Shown: positions 35,279-47,034 of the stretch, piece by piece
How positions within the stretch are numbered: the stretch's first letter is position 1
How the letters are laid out: every line of letters begins with the position of its first letter
NCBI GenBank assembly: GCA_008638375.1
Contig: CM018032.1
Location: 59,277,382 to 59,341,381 of the forward strand
Reading direction: 5' to 3'
Length of the DNA stretch: 64,000 bases
DNA from: Nyssa sinensis
Lineage: Eukaryota > Streptophyta > Magnoliopsida > Cornales > Nyssaceae
Program-made: the position numbers and the translations under genes
The notes under the pieces: model-generated
Seen by the model: the letters and a program-made list of their open reading frames with translations, nothing else
Told to the model about the DNA's origin: nothing
Databases searched by the model: none

Positions 35279-37961
35279 ATGGAGAGGGTGAGAAGGGTTA
35301 TTGCGTCGCCGACACTGGTGGTTGTGCTAGCTTGCGCCGCATTGGTGATGATACCACAAGTCTTGTCCACTCGGTTCATTGTCGGAGCGAACATGGGATG
35401 GACTACCAACGTCAACTACACCGTTTGGGCCCAAGACAAGCATTTCTATCTCGGCGACTGGCTCTGTAAGTTCTTTCTCTCTACATTATCTTCTCTTTCA
35501 TCTGTCTATCTTCAGATCTAGTCTTCTCCTGTCTTTTAATTTAATTTCTAAGCTGGGTTTTTACTTTTATCTATGCTGATTTGTTCCATCTCTCTCCGTC
35601 TATATAATTATATATACACGCATATGTTTCTATGATGCAATATGGATAGTTTTATGAGAGTTTCTTCCTCCCAATGTTGTTAATTCGTGTTATATTAGAT
35701 AAAGCTCATTCAGTAATATATTCAATTTAAATGAAGTTCATATTGGAACTTCGATTCCTTCACTTTTGAGTTCATTTATGGTACTCTCTGGCTTAGATCT
35801 GCTTTGTTAAGCTCTGTCTCTTTTTCCTTTTTAGTTCTGCTTGCTTAAACCATTCATTTCTTTCTTGAATTGTCCACTGTTGCCTCTTTAGTTAACAAGT
35901 GCTCATCTGTCTCTCTTTATCCTTTTAACTTTATTTTTTTTTTTTTTTTGGTAAGTTGCTGTTAGATCTATCCTTCTGGATTTTCATTAATTGTTAGGTT
36001 TCAACAGATTAGGGTTTTGCAATTAACTCACGGAGATCCACTTGACAAGTCATCTGATGCTTTTCTTTGCCAAGCAGGGTTGAGGAACTAGACTCTGTAA
36101 ATTGACTCAACCACCCTTTGGACTTGTGACTGTTTGCAGTGGCAAATCCATAAATTATAGCTATGGGCAAAAGTATAAGTATGAATGTATAAAAAAATTG
36201 TTTGGGGGAGGGAACTTCTAATTTTCTTATATAAAAAAATTATAACAAAATCTGTAATAAAAAATGCAAGTTCCTAATTTTTGGGATGCCCCCTTAGTCC
36301 CCACCACTGACCGTTTGGTTGCAAAGTAACCCTGTGCATTTTCTATCTAAGCAATGCTACGGATCCCACCCTCTAACATGAATGTGACCCACTATTTATT
36401 AAATGAACAACATTTTCTCACTCATGTGAAAGGTTGGGATCAAAGTGGGATAAAAAGGGTAGGATCCCTACCATTTCTCTTTTCCATTTATTGGAGGATT
36501 AAAGAGTTGTTTTTGGTACCACAAAGAACTTTTTATAATCCAAATCAGCAAACCCGGGTTCCAAGCATTTATTTGGTCAATACTCAATGTAAATATAGCA
36601 AAGTGTATACTGAAGATGCTCACATAAAGTGAAGGCATGATACCATCCGAACAAGTGGCTGATGGTAAAGAAATCTTTTTCAGCATAAGCAATTATGTTG
36701 TTTGGCCTTCTGCTTGTCCTTGTAGTGCTTTCAACCTAATTCACGCAATTGAAAAATCAAAACCTTATTCCAGTTACTTGGCTATAGGAAAAGTTGTCCA
36801 CTCAAATTTGCTTTTCACTTTTGCATTCATCGTCTCATTTATTTCACTTTTGGAATCAGATGTTATTCACGAGTTGCAGGTAACTTTGAGACTTGCTTTG
36901 TATTTACAAGTTATCAGTCCCTTTCAGCTGTGTTTTTCACTGGGCAATGCCAATTTCATCACCAAATGTACCCAAGATCTTCCATCTCTAAAAATCTTAT
37001 CGACTCAACTATCTATTCAACCATTATTTTTTAACCATTATTAATGATTACATATATTGAAATCTTATCAATCATCTCCGCAGCCAAGTGTTAGAAGGTC
37101 AACTGAAAAAGGAATCAGGTTGGAGCTTAGCCCATAGGTTAAGTTAAGAACTAGACTTGGTTTAGCAAGAAAAAACTTGACACCTAGAATAAGGTTTTTA
37201 TTATGCTTGACGGGAGGCAAATGAGGACATGAGGTAAAACACTGCTTGCAATGTGACATGATCATAATACAAGCAAATGTCAACAAACCGTGTTCATAAT
37301 TGATTGTTTGTGTTCATGCTTAAGATTTATTTCTGTCTTTGTTAAATAATGTCTTCTGCTCTTGTTTTCCTCTATGACACCTTTTTTTGTTGGTTCATGG
37401 GAAAATATACCCCCGCCTTAAAATTCAAACCCATGCTCATTCATAAAAAAATGGCACAAATGGATAGTCATTTGGGCCCATCACTTTTTGTTATTTTCAA
37501 CGGTTGACACATTGATACCGATTAAAATAAGCAATATGACTGTTGGCCCAAGGCTGTCAAGGAAAATTGAAGCCTTTATATTAGACAATTTATTGCTGTT
37601 TGGTAATTTTTCCTTTTTCTTCCCAGTTTTTGTGTATGATAGGAACCAGATGAATGTGCTGGAGGTGAACAAGACCAACTACGACAACTGCAATTCTGAT
37701 CATCCACTCCATAATTGGACTACTGGAGCTGGAAGGGATGTGGTTCCACTTAATGTGACTCGGCATTACTATTTCATTAGCGGGAAAGGCTTCTGCTATG
37801 GAGGCATGAAAGTAGCTGTCCTTGTTGAAAACCCACCACCCCCTCCGGTAGCTGCCCCGGTGAAGAGTGGCTCTTCAAGATCTACTTTTAGAGGCAAGAT
37901 TGTCATACCGGCTCTTTCTGCCATTGCTGTGATGTGGGAGTCATTAATCTGGTTATGGTAG
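35279..37961 (+). CDS. Early nodulin-like/lamin-like phytocyanin, copy 1
   Basis: Two exons, 35279-35465 and 37627-37961, join in phase 1 after GDWL to give 173 residues. An N-terminal signal peptide (about residues 1-30) is followed by one plastocyanin-like domain and a hydrophobic C-terminus after a Pro/Ala-rich linker, as in GPI-anchored early nodulin-like proteins at the plasma membrane. The sequence is close to the Arabidopsis lamin-like protein group (At5g15350 type). The two structural cysteines (NYDNCN and GFCYGG) remain. The copper-ligand positions are changed: Tyr in HFYLGD, Ser in FISG and Phe in GFC. So it should not bind copper. Several N-glycosylation sites are present (NYT, NKT, NWT, NVT). 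The 2161-bp intron holds a small transposon. Confidence 0.93.
36137..36309. mobile_element. Small hAT-like miniature element in the phytocyanin intron
   Basis: The 173-bp sequence begins CAGTGGCAAATCC and ends CCACCACTG. It is flanked by ACTGTTTG (36129-36136) and ACCGTTTG (36310-36317), 8-bp repeats with one mismatch, as expected for hAT-type insertion. A related piece ending CGCCACTG lies in the intron of the second phytocyanin gene near 42214-42366. Confidence 0.65.
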
Positions 37962-39311
37962 CAATACAGATCTACAAACTTTCCAGGACATCTGTGTCAT
38001 TTCAGGCCGTTAGCTGAATTGTGAAAGAAAATTGAGTTGTATTTCATTGTTTGAAGAACTTCAAGTTATCCTTTTTTTTGTGTTGTTCTGTTCATCTAGT
38101 TTGACCTGAAAATCAAAGATTTTCTGATCAAATTAGTGCATGGTGGTGTGTATTGTTGACTAAAACATTCAAAAGTGCTTTATTGGAGAATTCAAGCGCT
38201 TAAATTGCGGAGATGCACTGTGTTGTGAGTTTTTGTGAGGAATGGAATCATGGATAGCCTTGGGCACTTAAAACCAACGTGGTTATTAGCAACTCATAGT
38301 GTTAAAATTCATTTTAGTTGTGTTAAAGTTAAATTTTAAAAAAATATTTTTTTGGCATTTTTGTTTTAATGGTGAAAGTTATTTTTTGATATTTTTGTTT
38401 TAAGAAATAGCTTTGGTCAAATTTAAATTGTTGAATTGAAATGATATGTGTCATTTAAATTATGACAGTCTAATAAAAAAAAAAATTTAAATTTGAGAGA
38501 GATTGTGATAAATTTAAATTTTGAATGAATATTTGATAAGTCATTAGAGAGCTTTTTTTTTTTTTTAAAGTATGGTCAAAATTTGAAAATATTAGTTTCA
38601 ATGATTCTTGAATCAGAGTATTTCTTATGATATAATAATCCCAGTAAAACCATAGATGAATCGATGTGTAGATTACAAGTAAGGGTTACAAAAATTATCC
38701 GGTACATAGTTCTTAATTCCTAGAATAATGTGAAGTATTTTTTTATTAAAAAAATATGAAAAAAAATCTCTTATGTTTACTTCTAAACAAATAATGCAAG
38801 TATTTATTTATCAAAAATAAATAAATACAAGTAATTAATTAAAATAAATTATACCTTTTAAAAAAGGAGGGCTATTGGCACTTCTTTAATGTTTATTTGC
38901 ACTCTATGATGTTAATGAAATTATAATATATCCTTGCATTTGAAAAACCTAATTTCTTGTCAAGGGTAATTTTGAAATTTTATATATAATTATGGAGTGT
39001 GAGTTGCTATCCAGAGAGTGTAAATAGTGTTTTCCTTTAAAAGAAATACTACTAACACTTCTTTTATTACTTATTTAATTAATTAATGACACTTAACAAT
39101 TTAATTTTTCGTGGGGTGTTCAATCTTTGGAGCAATTATTCTTCAGCTTTCGTAGAGGCCACCAATCTTCAAGCAAATAACTTCATCCAAGTAAAAGGCC
39201 TTTCTTTGTTTACATGTGACTGAGACAGTTGCACATTTTCTCATTGTTATATTTAGATTGATAATCTTATTATAAGCGTCTGATTTGAGTAAAATAAATT
39301 ATAAAAATTTA

Positions 39312-39355
<44 letters not shown>

Positions 39356-41089
39356 AAAGTTTCAATGATGTTGAGTCCAAATGGAACATGGAAGAAATTG
39401 AAGTTGTGGAGGGATTTAAAGCTTCCCTTGTTCCCATTTCTAACTGTCTTCCTTGACACCCCAATCTGGGGTAAACAGGGTTTGGCAAATTCAATACCCA
39501 GTCAACTCAGGAGATAACCACTAAAGATGTTAATCAACACACACACAGAAGAAGGGCGGGGGGAAGAAAAGAGAATTGGTCTTTGAGTCTTGGAAACTGA
39601 AAATTCCTCAGAGATCCTTGCGATTATGGTTCCAATGGTGAGATTCTAAATCATTTGTATAATAGTATATTCTAAATATATTAGTGTCCTTATTATTTAA
39701 GTGCTGAGATTATTGGACTGGACCAATAATTAATACGATGGTCTGTTTGTAATGACAAAAATTATTATATCCCGAACAATCATCTTTTATACATGTGACA
39801 TTTTATAATTAGTTAAAATTAATAATCTGGATCATAAAAACAGTAATAACTCAATTTTTTAGTGAATTTAGAATATCATATAGCGGTGTATTCTTTTAAT
39901 AATACTCTATCATATGTATTATAACTACTAAAAAAGTAAATCATAAAACACACGATATCGTATTATTAAAATGATATATTAAAATAGTGATGCAACGGAC
40001 ACATCAAAAAAATTTCCTACCCATGGAGGCTTGGGAATGACAACAGCGCAAGAGACCCATTTCCCAACCCTACAAAAATTTTTTCCCCCAAACTTATTTA
40101 AACTCCGTGACTGGTGGGATCAGGTCCCCATTTATTTTTAAACTTTGATTTATTTATTTATTTTATTAAATTAATAGTAATTATCACATTTCAAACAAAA
40201 CGATACACGTGTTAAAATAAAAAATATATATGTTAATAGAGAATCAAAATGATAGTATTTTTTTGCCAAAGATATAACTCCATCAAACTTGTATAAACTT
40301 TTAATAGATGACTAAAAAATATTATTATGAATATTGATTATGTAATATAAAACACTTTTATTGTTTTATTTTATATAATCGAGATGGGATGGAGTGAGGG
40401 GGGTGGGGTGGGGTGGGGGTACCTTTTCCCAAACCTTAATGGGATGGAAATAGCCTTTCTTAAACCTATTCTATTATGGACAGACTTGACGAATTCTTAA
40501 CGAGACAGGTTAAATTGACATCTTTATTAAAACTGTTTGATTGCGTTTTCTCTTACGATCTTTCACTTTGCATTAAATAATAACAGAATCCTATTAAGAC
40601 AATAAATTTTACCCCTTCCAATTACATCTTATCACATAAATAAATTTTATTTTTATATTTTTTAAAAATCAAACATCTTATTTAAATGATATTATTTTAG
40701 AGGTCGGTCCATGCCACGGGAATGGACTTCGTCCATGATAGAATTTCTCTATTAAAACTGCCAATACAGCATTTTTTTGGTACCAGCGATCATATTTGCA
40801 CACGTGTAAGTTGATACGGCCCAACGAACCTCCGTTGAGCTGTACGTATAGCATGACTCTCCGGGCTCCAGTGAGGATGTTGCTGCTAAAATGCGCTGGG
40901 TGGCCAACTTTTGTTACTACAAATAACCTCATTTCCTGAAAGATATACATGACCAGATATGTCTGCGCTGGTGACTTTTTAGTGCCTTTACCCAGGCTGA
41001 TTCGCCGTTATAAATATCTGCATCTGTATTGTAGAGAGAGAAACAGAGCGGTAGTGGCATTGCAGAGAGAGGGAGATCGAATTTGAGTG
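37962..41089. other. Intergenic region between the two phytocyanin genes
   Basis: It starts with the 3' flank of copy 1. A (TA)n(TG)n microsatellite lies at 39312-39354. Two stretches rich in 'ggatgggg' and 'cccaacc' phrases, near 40020-40160 and 40380-40530, look like decayed miniature elements. The final 400 bases are the copy 2 promoter. Confidence 0.5.
40801..41016 (+). promoter_or_regulatory. Promoter elements of phytocyanin copy 2
   Basis: A G-box-type core CACGTG lies at 40801-40806 and a good TATA box, TATAAATA, at 41009-41016. That is about 75-80 bp before the start codon, leaving a purine-rich leader with GAGAGAG repeats. The G-box role is inferred from sequence only. Confidence 0.55.
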
Positions 41090-41298
41090 ATGGAGGGTTT
41101 GGGGAAAGGAGTTTTCTTCTGGTTGATGATAATGGCAGGGATGCTAGCGTGTGCAGTCAGCCGATCGCCGGTGCTTCATAAGGTTGGAGGAAAGTACGGT
41201 TGGACACAGAATATCAACTACACGGAATGGTCGATTCATGAGCAATTCTACGTCGGTGATTGGCTCTGTAATATCTCTTTCTCTGTCACATATATGTT

Positions 41299-41336
<38 letters not shown>

Positions 41337-43086
41337 CGTGTGAGAGTATGGATGTATAATGTATATATCCTATTGATTCCATCGTTTCATGTTTATTTTA
41401 GTCTGAGTGAGTTCGAGCATTTCGCATCCTTCAATTTTTGAAATGCTTTAATTTCTTTTGTTTTTGAAAAATTCACAAACAAAATCTCGGTTCCATCTCT
41501 CTCATATTTTTTTTGAAAAATGGCTTCATCATTCTCTCTCTGTGTCTGTAGCATTATTATCAGCATAGATTTCAATCTCTCTCAGTAATTTCTAGAGTTT
41601 ATCCTTAGGTTAAAGTGTTCAGTGCTTCTTCAATATCTTAAAGAGTGTAGATTACGATATATGGATACTGTCTCATTGTGTTCTAATTAATTAGCTCATT
41701 TTTAGCATCATTTATCGAAACTCATTACATGGAGATGTAGCCTTCCTTTTATCAAGTAGTTTGCCCTACCTTAATAGTTGAAGCGTCCTTTAATCATATG
41801 TCTGCGATCTTTTAGGAATTTTAGAGAACAACATTTGTTAATAATTGGTTGCAATGTAGCTCGGTATTTGTGGTTGGAGCAACTTCTTGCACATTATGGT
41901 CATGAGCAGAGAACCTTCAGTGGTAAATTTGGGGCTTTTGGAGAATAACCATCGTTGGACTCTTAACACACACTTTCGGTGATTCACTCACCTACCATCT
42001 TCTGTGATAAATTTACCTCTTCAATTTATGCAGAATTACCAGTCCCTCACGCTTGACGATATTGATAACAGTATTGATAGACAATTGGATGAATTTTAAC
42101 AAAGATGATAATTTTATGTTGCTTTGAACAATAACCTCTCGTAGGTACATATATATGTATTTGTCATTTTTGTTCTGATATGTAATGATATAACTCAACA
42201 ATCTTGCCAGACAGAGTCTAGCAGGGTGGCTAAGGGGGCATGATCCCTCAAAAACTTTGAAAATTTTAACTTTTTTATTGTAATTTTGCTTAAAAAAAAG
42301 GTTTAAAAATTAAGAATTGGTTTAACACTTTGGTCCCCAATCACAATTTCTCAGATTCGCCACTGCAGAGGACTATTTCCTTCAACTGTAACCTCTTAAG
42401 TGTCGGGAGTGATTTAGGGAAAAAAGGCTACAAATACAATGTACGCTGTTTTTGTTCCCAACTAGCTTTGAGCTGTAATTTAATCTCTATTATGAATAAT
42501 TGGATTTTCATTTTTTATTTTATAAATCTGTGCTTCTGTCATAACTTGGATTGCTACAAAAAAAAAAAAAACAATTTTGTTCACTGATTAAAATGAATGT
42601 GTTTATATAGAGATTCAGTTTGTATATCCAGTTCATCTTTTTTAAGTCAGTCCAAGTTACTGCATTAATTTTGTATAGCTACTATCAAATTGCTCTCTGA
42701 GTTTCTAATATCAAAATTGGGTTTTACTGACTTCAATATCTTGCCATTCCTCTTAAGATTTTGTATTCGACAAGCGCTATTACAATGTGCTGGAGGTGAA
42801 CGAGACAAACTATGAGCAGTGCAATGATCAAAACTTCATAATGAATATCACTAGGGGAGGGCGAGACGTGTTTAATCTCACAGAGGCGAAGCCTTTTTAC
42901 TTCCTCAGCAGTGGAGGCTACTGCTATGGCGGAATGAAAGTGGCTGTCAATGTTGAAGAATTCATACCTTCTCCGGCACCTGCTCCGGCCAAAAACAGTT
43001 CTCCTACAAAAAATGGCTACCAGATTATGGTACCCATTATGGTCTTGATTGCTTTGTCATCGGCCTTCCTCCTGAAACTATATTAG
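41090..43086 (+). CDS. Early nodulin-like phytocyanin, copy 2
   Basis: Two exons, 41090-41267 and 42758-43086, join in phase 1 after GDWL, the same position as in copy 1, giving 168 residues. The layout is signal peptide (about 1-25), plastocyanin-like domain, short Pro/Ala linker (SPAPAPAK) and a hydrophobic tail fit for a GPI signal. Structural cysteines are kept (NYEQCN, GYCYGG). Copper ligands are replaced (Tyr in QFYVGD, Ser in FLSSGG, Tyr in GYC), so it is an early nodulin-like protein rather than a blue copper protein. It is clearly paralogous to copy 1 but diverged in most surface positions. N-glycosylation motifs include NYT, NET and NIT. A TG/TA microsatellite lies just inside the intron at 41299-41336. 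Confidence 0.92.
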
Positions 43087-46000
43087 CTGACAAGATTACA
43101 TGAGTAGCATTGGAAAACTCATACAGTACTACAATGAAAGTCAAAGGATTCTTTTTTTCAGGTTTAGTTGTTTCTTCTTTAGTATTAAATCACAGACAAT
43201 ATGTGGTAAGAATTGAGCAATTCTGGTTTAGTGTGAAAACTTTTTAGAGAAATTGAAAGTTTTTGTTCGTTTAGGCTTTGAGGATGATTATCTATAAAAT
43301 AAATTGGAAACAGCATGTTCACCAAATTTCTATCCTAAATAATGTTCTTTTAATATATTAGAATCACATTAATTATAAAATTTAAAATATTATCACTAAT
43401 ACAGTGACATATTAATGTTATATTATTTGAATATAAATTTAAGAAAAGTTAGCTAGCTCTTTATGAAAAGATAAATATAATAAATATTTTTATTCTTAAA
43501 TATAAAATAATAGGACTCATATTTGTTTATTATAATGAGCCGTAAGCGAAATTTTTTTGAATAAAATTAATGTACTATTGTGATAATGCATAAATTTAAT
43601 AATATTGTATCATGTACCAGACCTACAATTTTAGTGGGCAGCATGTCACGGACTTTTTTTAACACTCACAGGTCATGATGAGATGTAACACATAACTCAG
43701 AATGTTAATGAGGCCAATTCAAGACAGAGACTACTCTCCCGTCCCTGCCCGTTTAAAAATAAGCTCTCCATTCTCACTCTATCCTTTTTATTATGTCCCA
43801 TCTCCACCCCAGCCGAATCTAAAAATTAAAATTTAAAAATAATTAATTTATATTATTTAAAATATAAATTTCTATTTACATACATTTACAAATAATATAT
43901 ATATATATAATATGTGCATATATACACATTTATATTTATATATTTGAAAATATTTAATGAATTATGAAAATATTAAATTTTATTTATCTAGTTTAAATAT
44001 ATAATTGGGGTGGGGCACTTGCCAATCCCATTAAAAACTTATGATGGGTGTTATCATCTCTATTTATTTTCGTCTTACCTCATTTATTTTTTTTATAAAT
44101 TTATCTCATTAAAAATGAGCCAGTGCATCACCAGATATTACACCATACGTACTTAACAATGACTGAAAAAAAGTTTAATAGTAAATTAATAAGAACAAAT
44201 TTCATGATTATTAAAATCAGTTTCAAAAACATGTTATATAAATAATGTCATACTTATGTTCTAATTTAAAATATATACTTACATATTAGAAATTAATTTG
44301 AATGATTAGAAAAAAAAAAATTCATGATATTCTATGACTATGATGTACTATCAAAGCTCATACCGTGTCCTGTCCCGACTCCCAAGGGAGTTTTTAAGTA
44401 TGGTAATTTATTCTGTCATGTCGGGACCTGATTCGTTTTTAATGGAACAGGTATGGAATGCTCATAAACGAGATCGGGATGGAATCAGAGTGTGACTTTT
44501 AAAATCCCGTCAAGTTCGGGACGGGTTCGGAAGATGAGCACCTTGTCCCGTTTATATATTAACTTTTTTTTATTTATTCTTATATACACTATATTTACTA
44601 ATAAATAACACTATATAAAATTAGTTTTAAGGTTGTTCATATTACACTAATATTTTTTTCTTGTATTAGTTATTTTGATAAAAAAATAATAATAATTTAT
44701 TTATCAGAATAAAAATTTGAACTTACTTAAAATATATATATTGGGATTCGAGGTAGAATATGGTGGAATTAAAGAATATAAATAGGATTAAGATCGGAAT
44801 TGGGATCGGAATAAACTTTTAAATAGAATAGAACAAATAATATAAACAAAATCGAGATTAGAAAGAGCCTGCCGCATTATGATTCCTAGGAGGTTATTCA
44901 ATGCAAATCCACTCCATACAATCAGCTTAACCTTTGGAAACATGAAATGGAACAAAGATGGAGACTAGCACCTAACTTTTGGAGGCAGATAAAAACTTAA
45001 AACATTTATTACAAGCTTATTTTTATTTTTTGGGATTAATGAAAAAGAATGTATACGATTTTAGAAGTTTTAATCGACACTCATCCAAAAGACCCCAATA
45101 ATGTTAATTTCTGAGCTTTGACATCAGTAATTAACTAGGCTACTTCATACCCACATGGCATGCCACAATACTTTAGGTAGTAGTCTTTTGTGATATTTTT
45201 CATTCGATCAGGTCGCGTGACAATATGTTCTTTTATTAACATTCAGTCATGTCTCATTAAAAAAATATAAGTCATATAATACATGACAAAATATCATTAA
45301 AAAAAATACATTTTCACGTTACTGGATGAGTCCCATTCAAAAAAATTTCATAGTCTTACATCTTCTAAAATTAAAAAGTTCTTTATTGTAAAAATTATTG
45401 TATTTATATGGTCCGGATCATACCATTGGTCCCGATTAATGATAAGTTGTTATGTGTATAATATGTTTGACTTTTAAAAGATAAAAAAAAAAAATAATAT
45501 ACATGACAACTTATAATTAGTCGAACTATCGACTCAAATGATACAATTATTTTTTCGTGTATTAAATAGCTTGCTTTGCCGGAGGAAGAGTGGCGTGCAT
45601 TTCTGTCATTTGGCAGAGAGAATTGTTAAGAAAAACAAAGGGAAAGTTTCATCATTTTTACACTTGTTTTTTAAAATAAAAATAATAATTGTACAAAATA
45701 TTATAATAATAAAAAAAATCCCTTCCAATTCTTCTTCTTCTTACTCCACCCAAAAAAATGAGGAAACCATCCCTTTATTTCCTTTCCCTTCCTTTCCCCA
45801 CAAATATCTTATCCTTTCCTTTAGCTTCGCTCATTTCAATTTTTCATCTCTCTGATTCATAAATTTAATGATAAAGAAAAAAAAAGGAAAAGAATTAAAA
45901 TTTTCATAAAACCTATCCTAATTAGATCGTGCCTCTTATCTCAATGTGAAATTTGTGTCTTATCTAGTTCCAATTGTATGAGAAATTTATTATAGATATT

Positions 46001-47034
46001 AATAATGATATGTTTTTCAATTTTGTATCTCAAATGACATACTATATCATTATTTATATATTAAAAGTTTATAAATACAAATGCCACCAAATTATTAGTT
46101 TATTATATTATTATTATTTTACAAGTTCTTACGAGTATTTCATTCTGAATCATTAGAAATGAACAATTATAAGATAAAAGAGTGACAGAAATATTATAAT
46201 TCGTGTATTATAAATTAATTGAGTGAAAATAAATATTTACATATTTTCAAATGAAAAAGTGAAACTTTAATTTACGACTTTTTTTTTGTTTTTTAACTAA
46301 CTGGATTAGTTAGTAGTGGACTTAAATTAGAGGGCTGGGGGGAATTTTAATTTTTTAAAAACTTTCTCTAAAATCTAGGAGTAAAATACTAATTTTCTAA
46401 CAATTTGAGGAGGCCATAAGCCCTAAAGTACTTCTTAGAACTGCCAGTGAGACTAGTTCCCAATTGAATCTTAGTTAAATGACTTTTAAATTAAAATAAA
46501 TTTGTTATTATATAAGAATGATCATTTTAAGACTGAGGTCCGGAGGCGGATTTAGCGAAAACTTCTTAAAATTTTTCATATTTCTATAAAACACTCATTT
46601 AAGTTTTATTTTTGTCTCTTTTAAATAAATAGTCTAAGTTTTTCACTATCGAGATTCTATTTTAATAATACAAATATTTATTATCTACGCAATTAATGTG
46701 ACTATAATTTTCTTTTTCATAATTATATATAAAATTAAAGGATATTTTCACAAGATACTTGAGAAAACCATCATTTCTTAAAAATAAATTGAGAAAGTAT
46801 GATGAGTTTAGAAAGTTTAATAAAAAGGGTCATGAATAGGGTAATACTTGCACATATTAATCGAACCGAACCGAACCCAAAACCCGTTTGTCGTTAAGAT
46901 TCTGGGTCGGGTTCAGAACCGAGAATAATGCAATTCGAGTTTGGGATAAGATGATATTTCTTACCGTACCGTGTTTCCGCGCACACAGCCCTTTCCCAGA
47001 ACACTCCTTCCAGTTCCCCCCACCCACCATCACC
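43087..47034. other. Gene-free repeat-rich region
   Basis: Decayed elements with 'tcccgtccctgcccg' and 'cgggacgggttcgg' phrases occur near 43735-44090 and 44340-44880. A short inverted pair (gataagttgttatgtgtata / tatacatgacaacttat) lies at about 45437-45523. The last part, from about 46850, is the promoter of the DUF3598 gene. I see no coding sequence. Confidence 0.5.

Noticed and set aside
39309..39517. Short frames on both strands around a TG/TA repeat
   Set aside because: The translations are mostly His-Thr or Cys-Val dipeptide runs from the microsatellite.
42214..42366. tRNA-like start 'gggtggctaaggggg' in a phytocyanin intron
   Set aside because: There is no cloverleaf, anticodon arm or B-box. 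The ends fit a CAGTGG-type miniature element better.
46888..47034. Upstream start for the DUF3598-like gene
   Set aside because: The extension has no transit-peptide character, and the ATG at 47035 sits in a good context (CACCATGGC) before a typical plastid leader.
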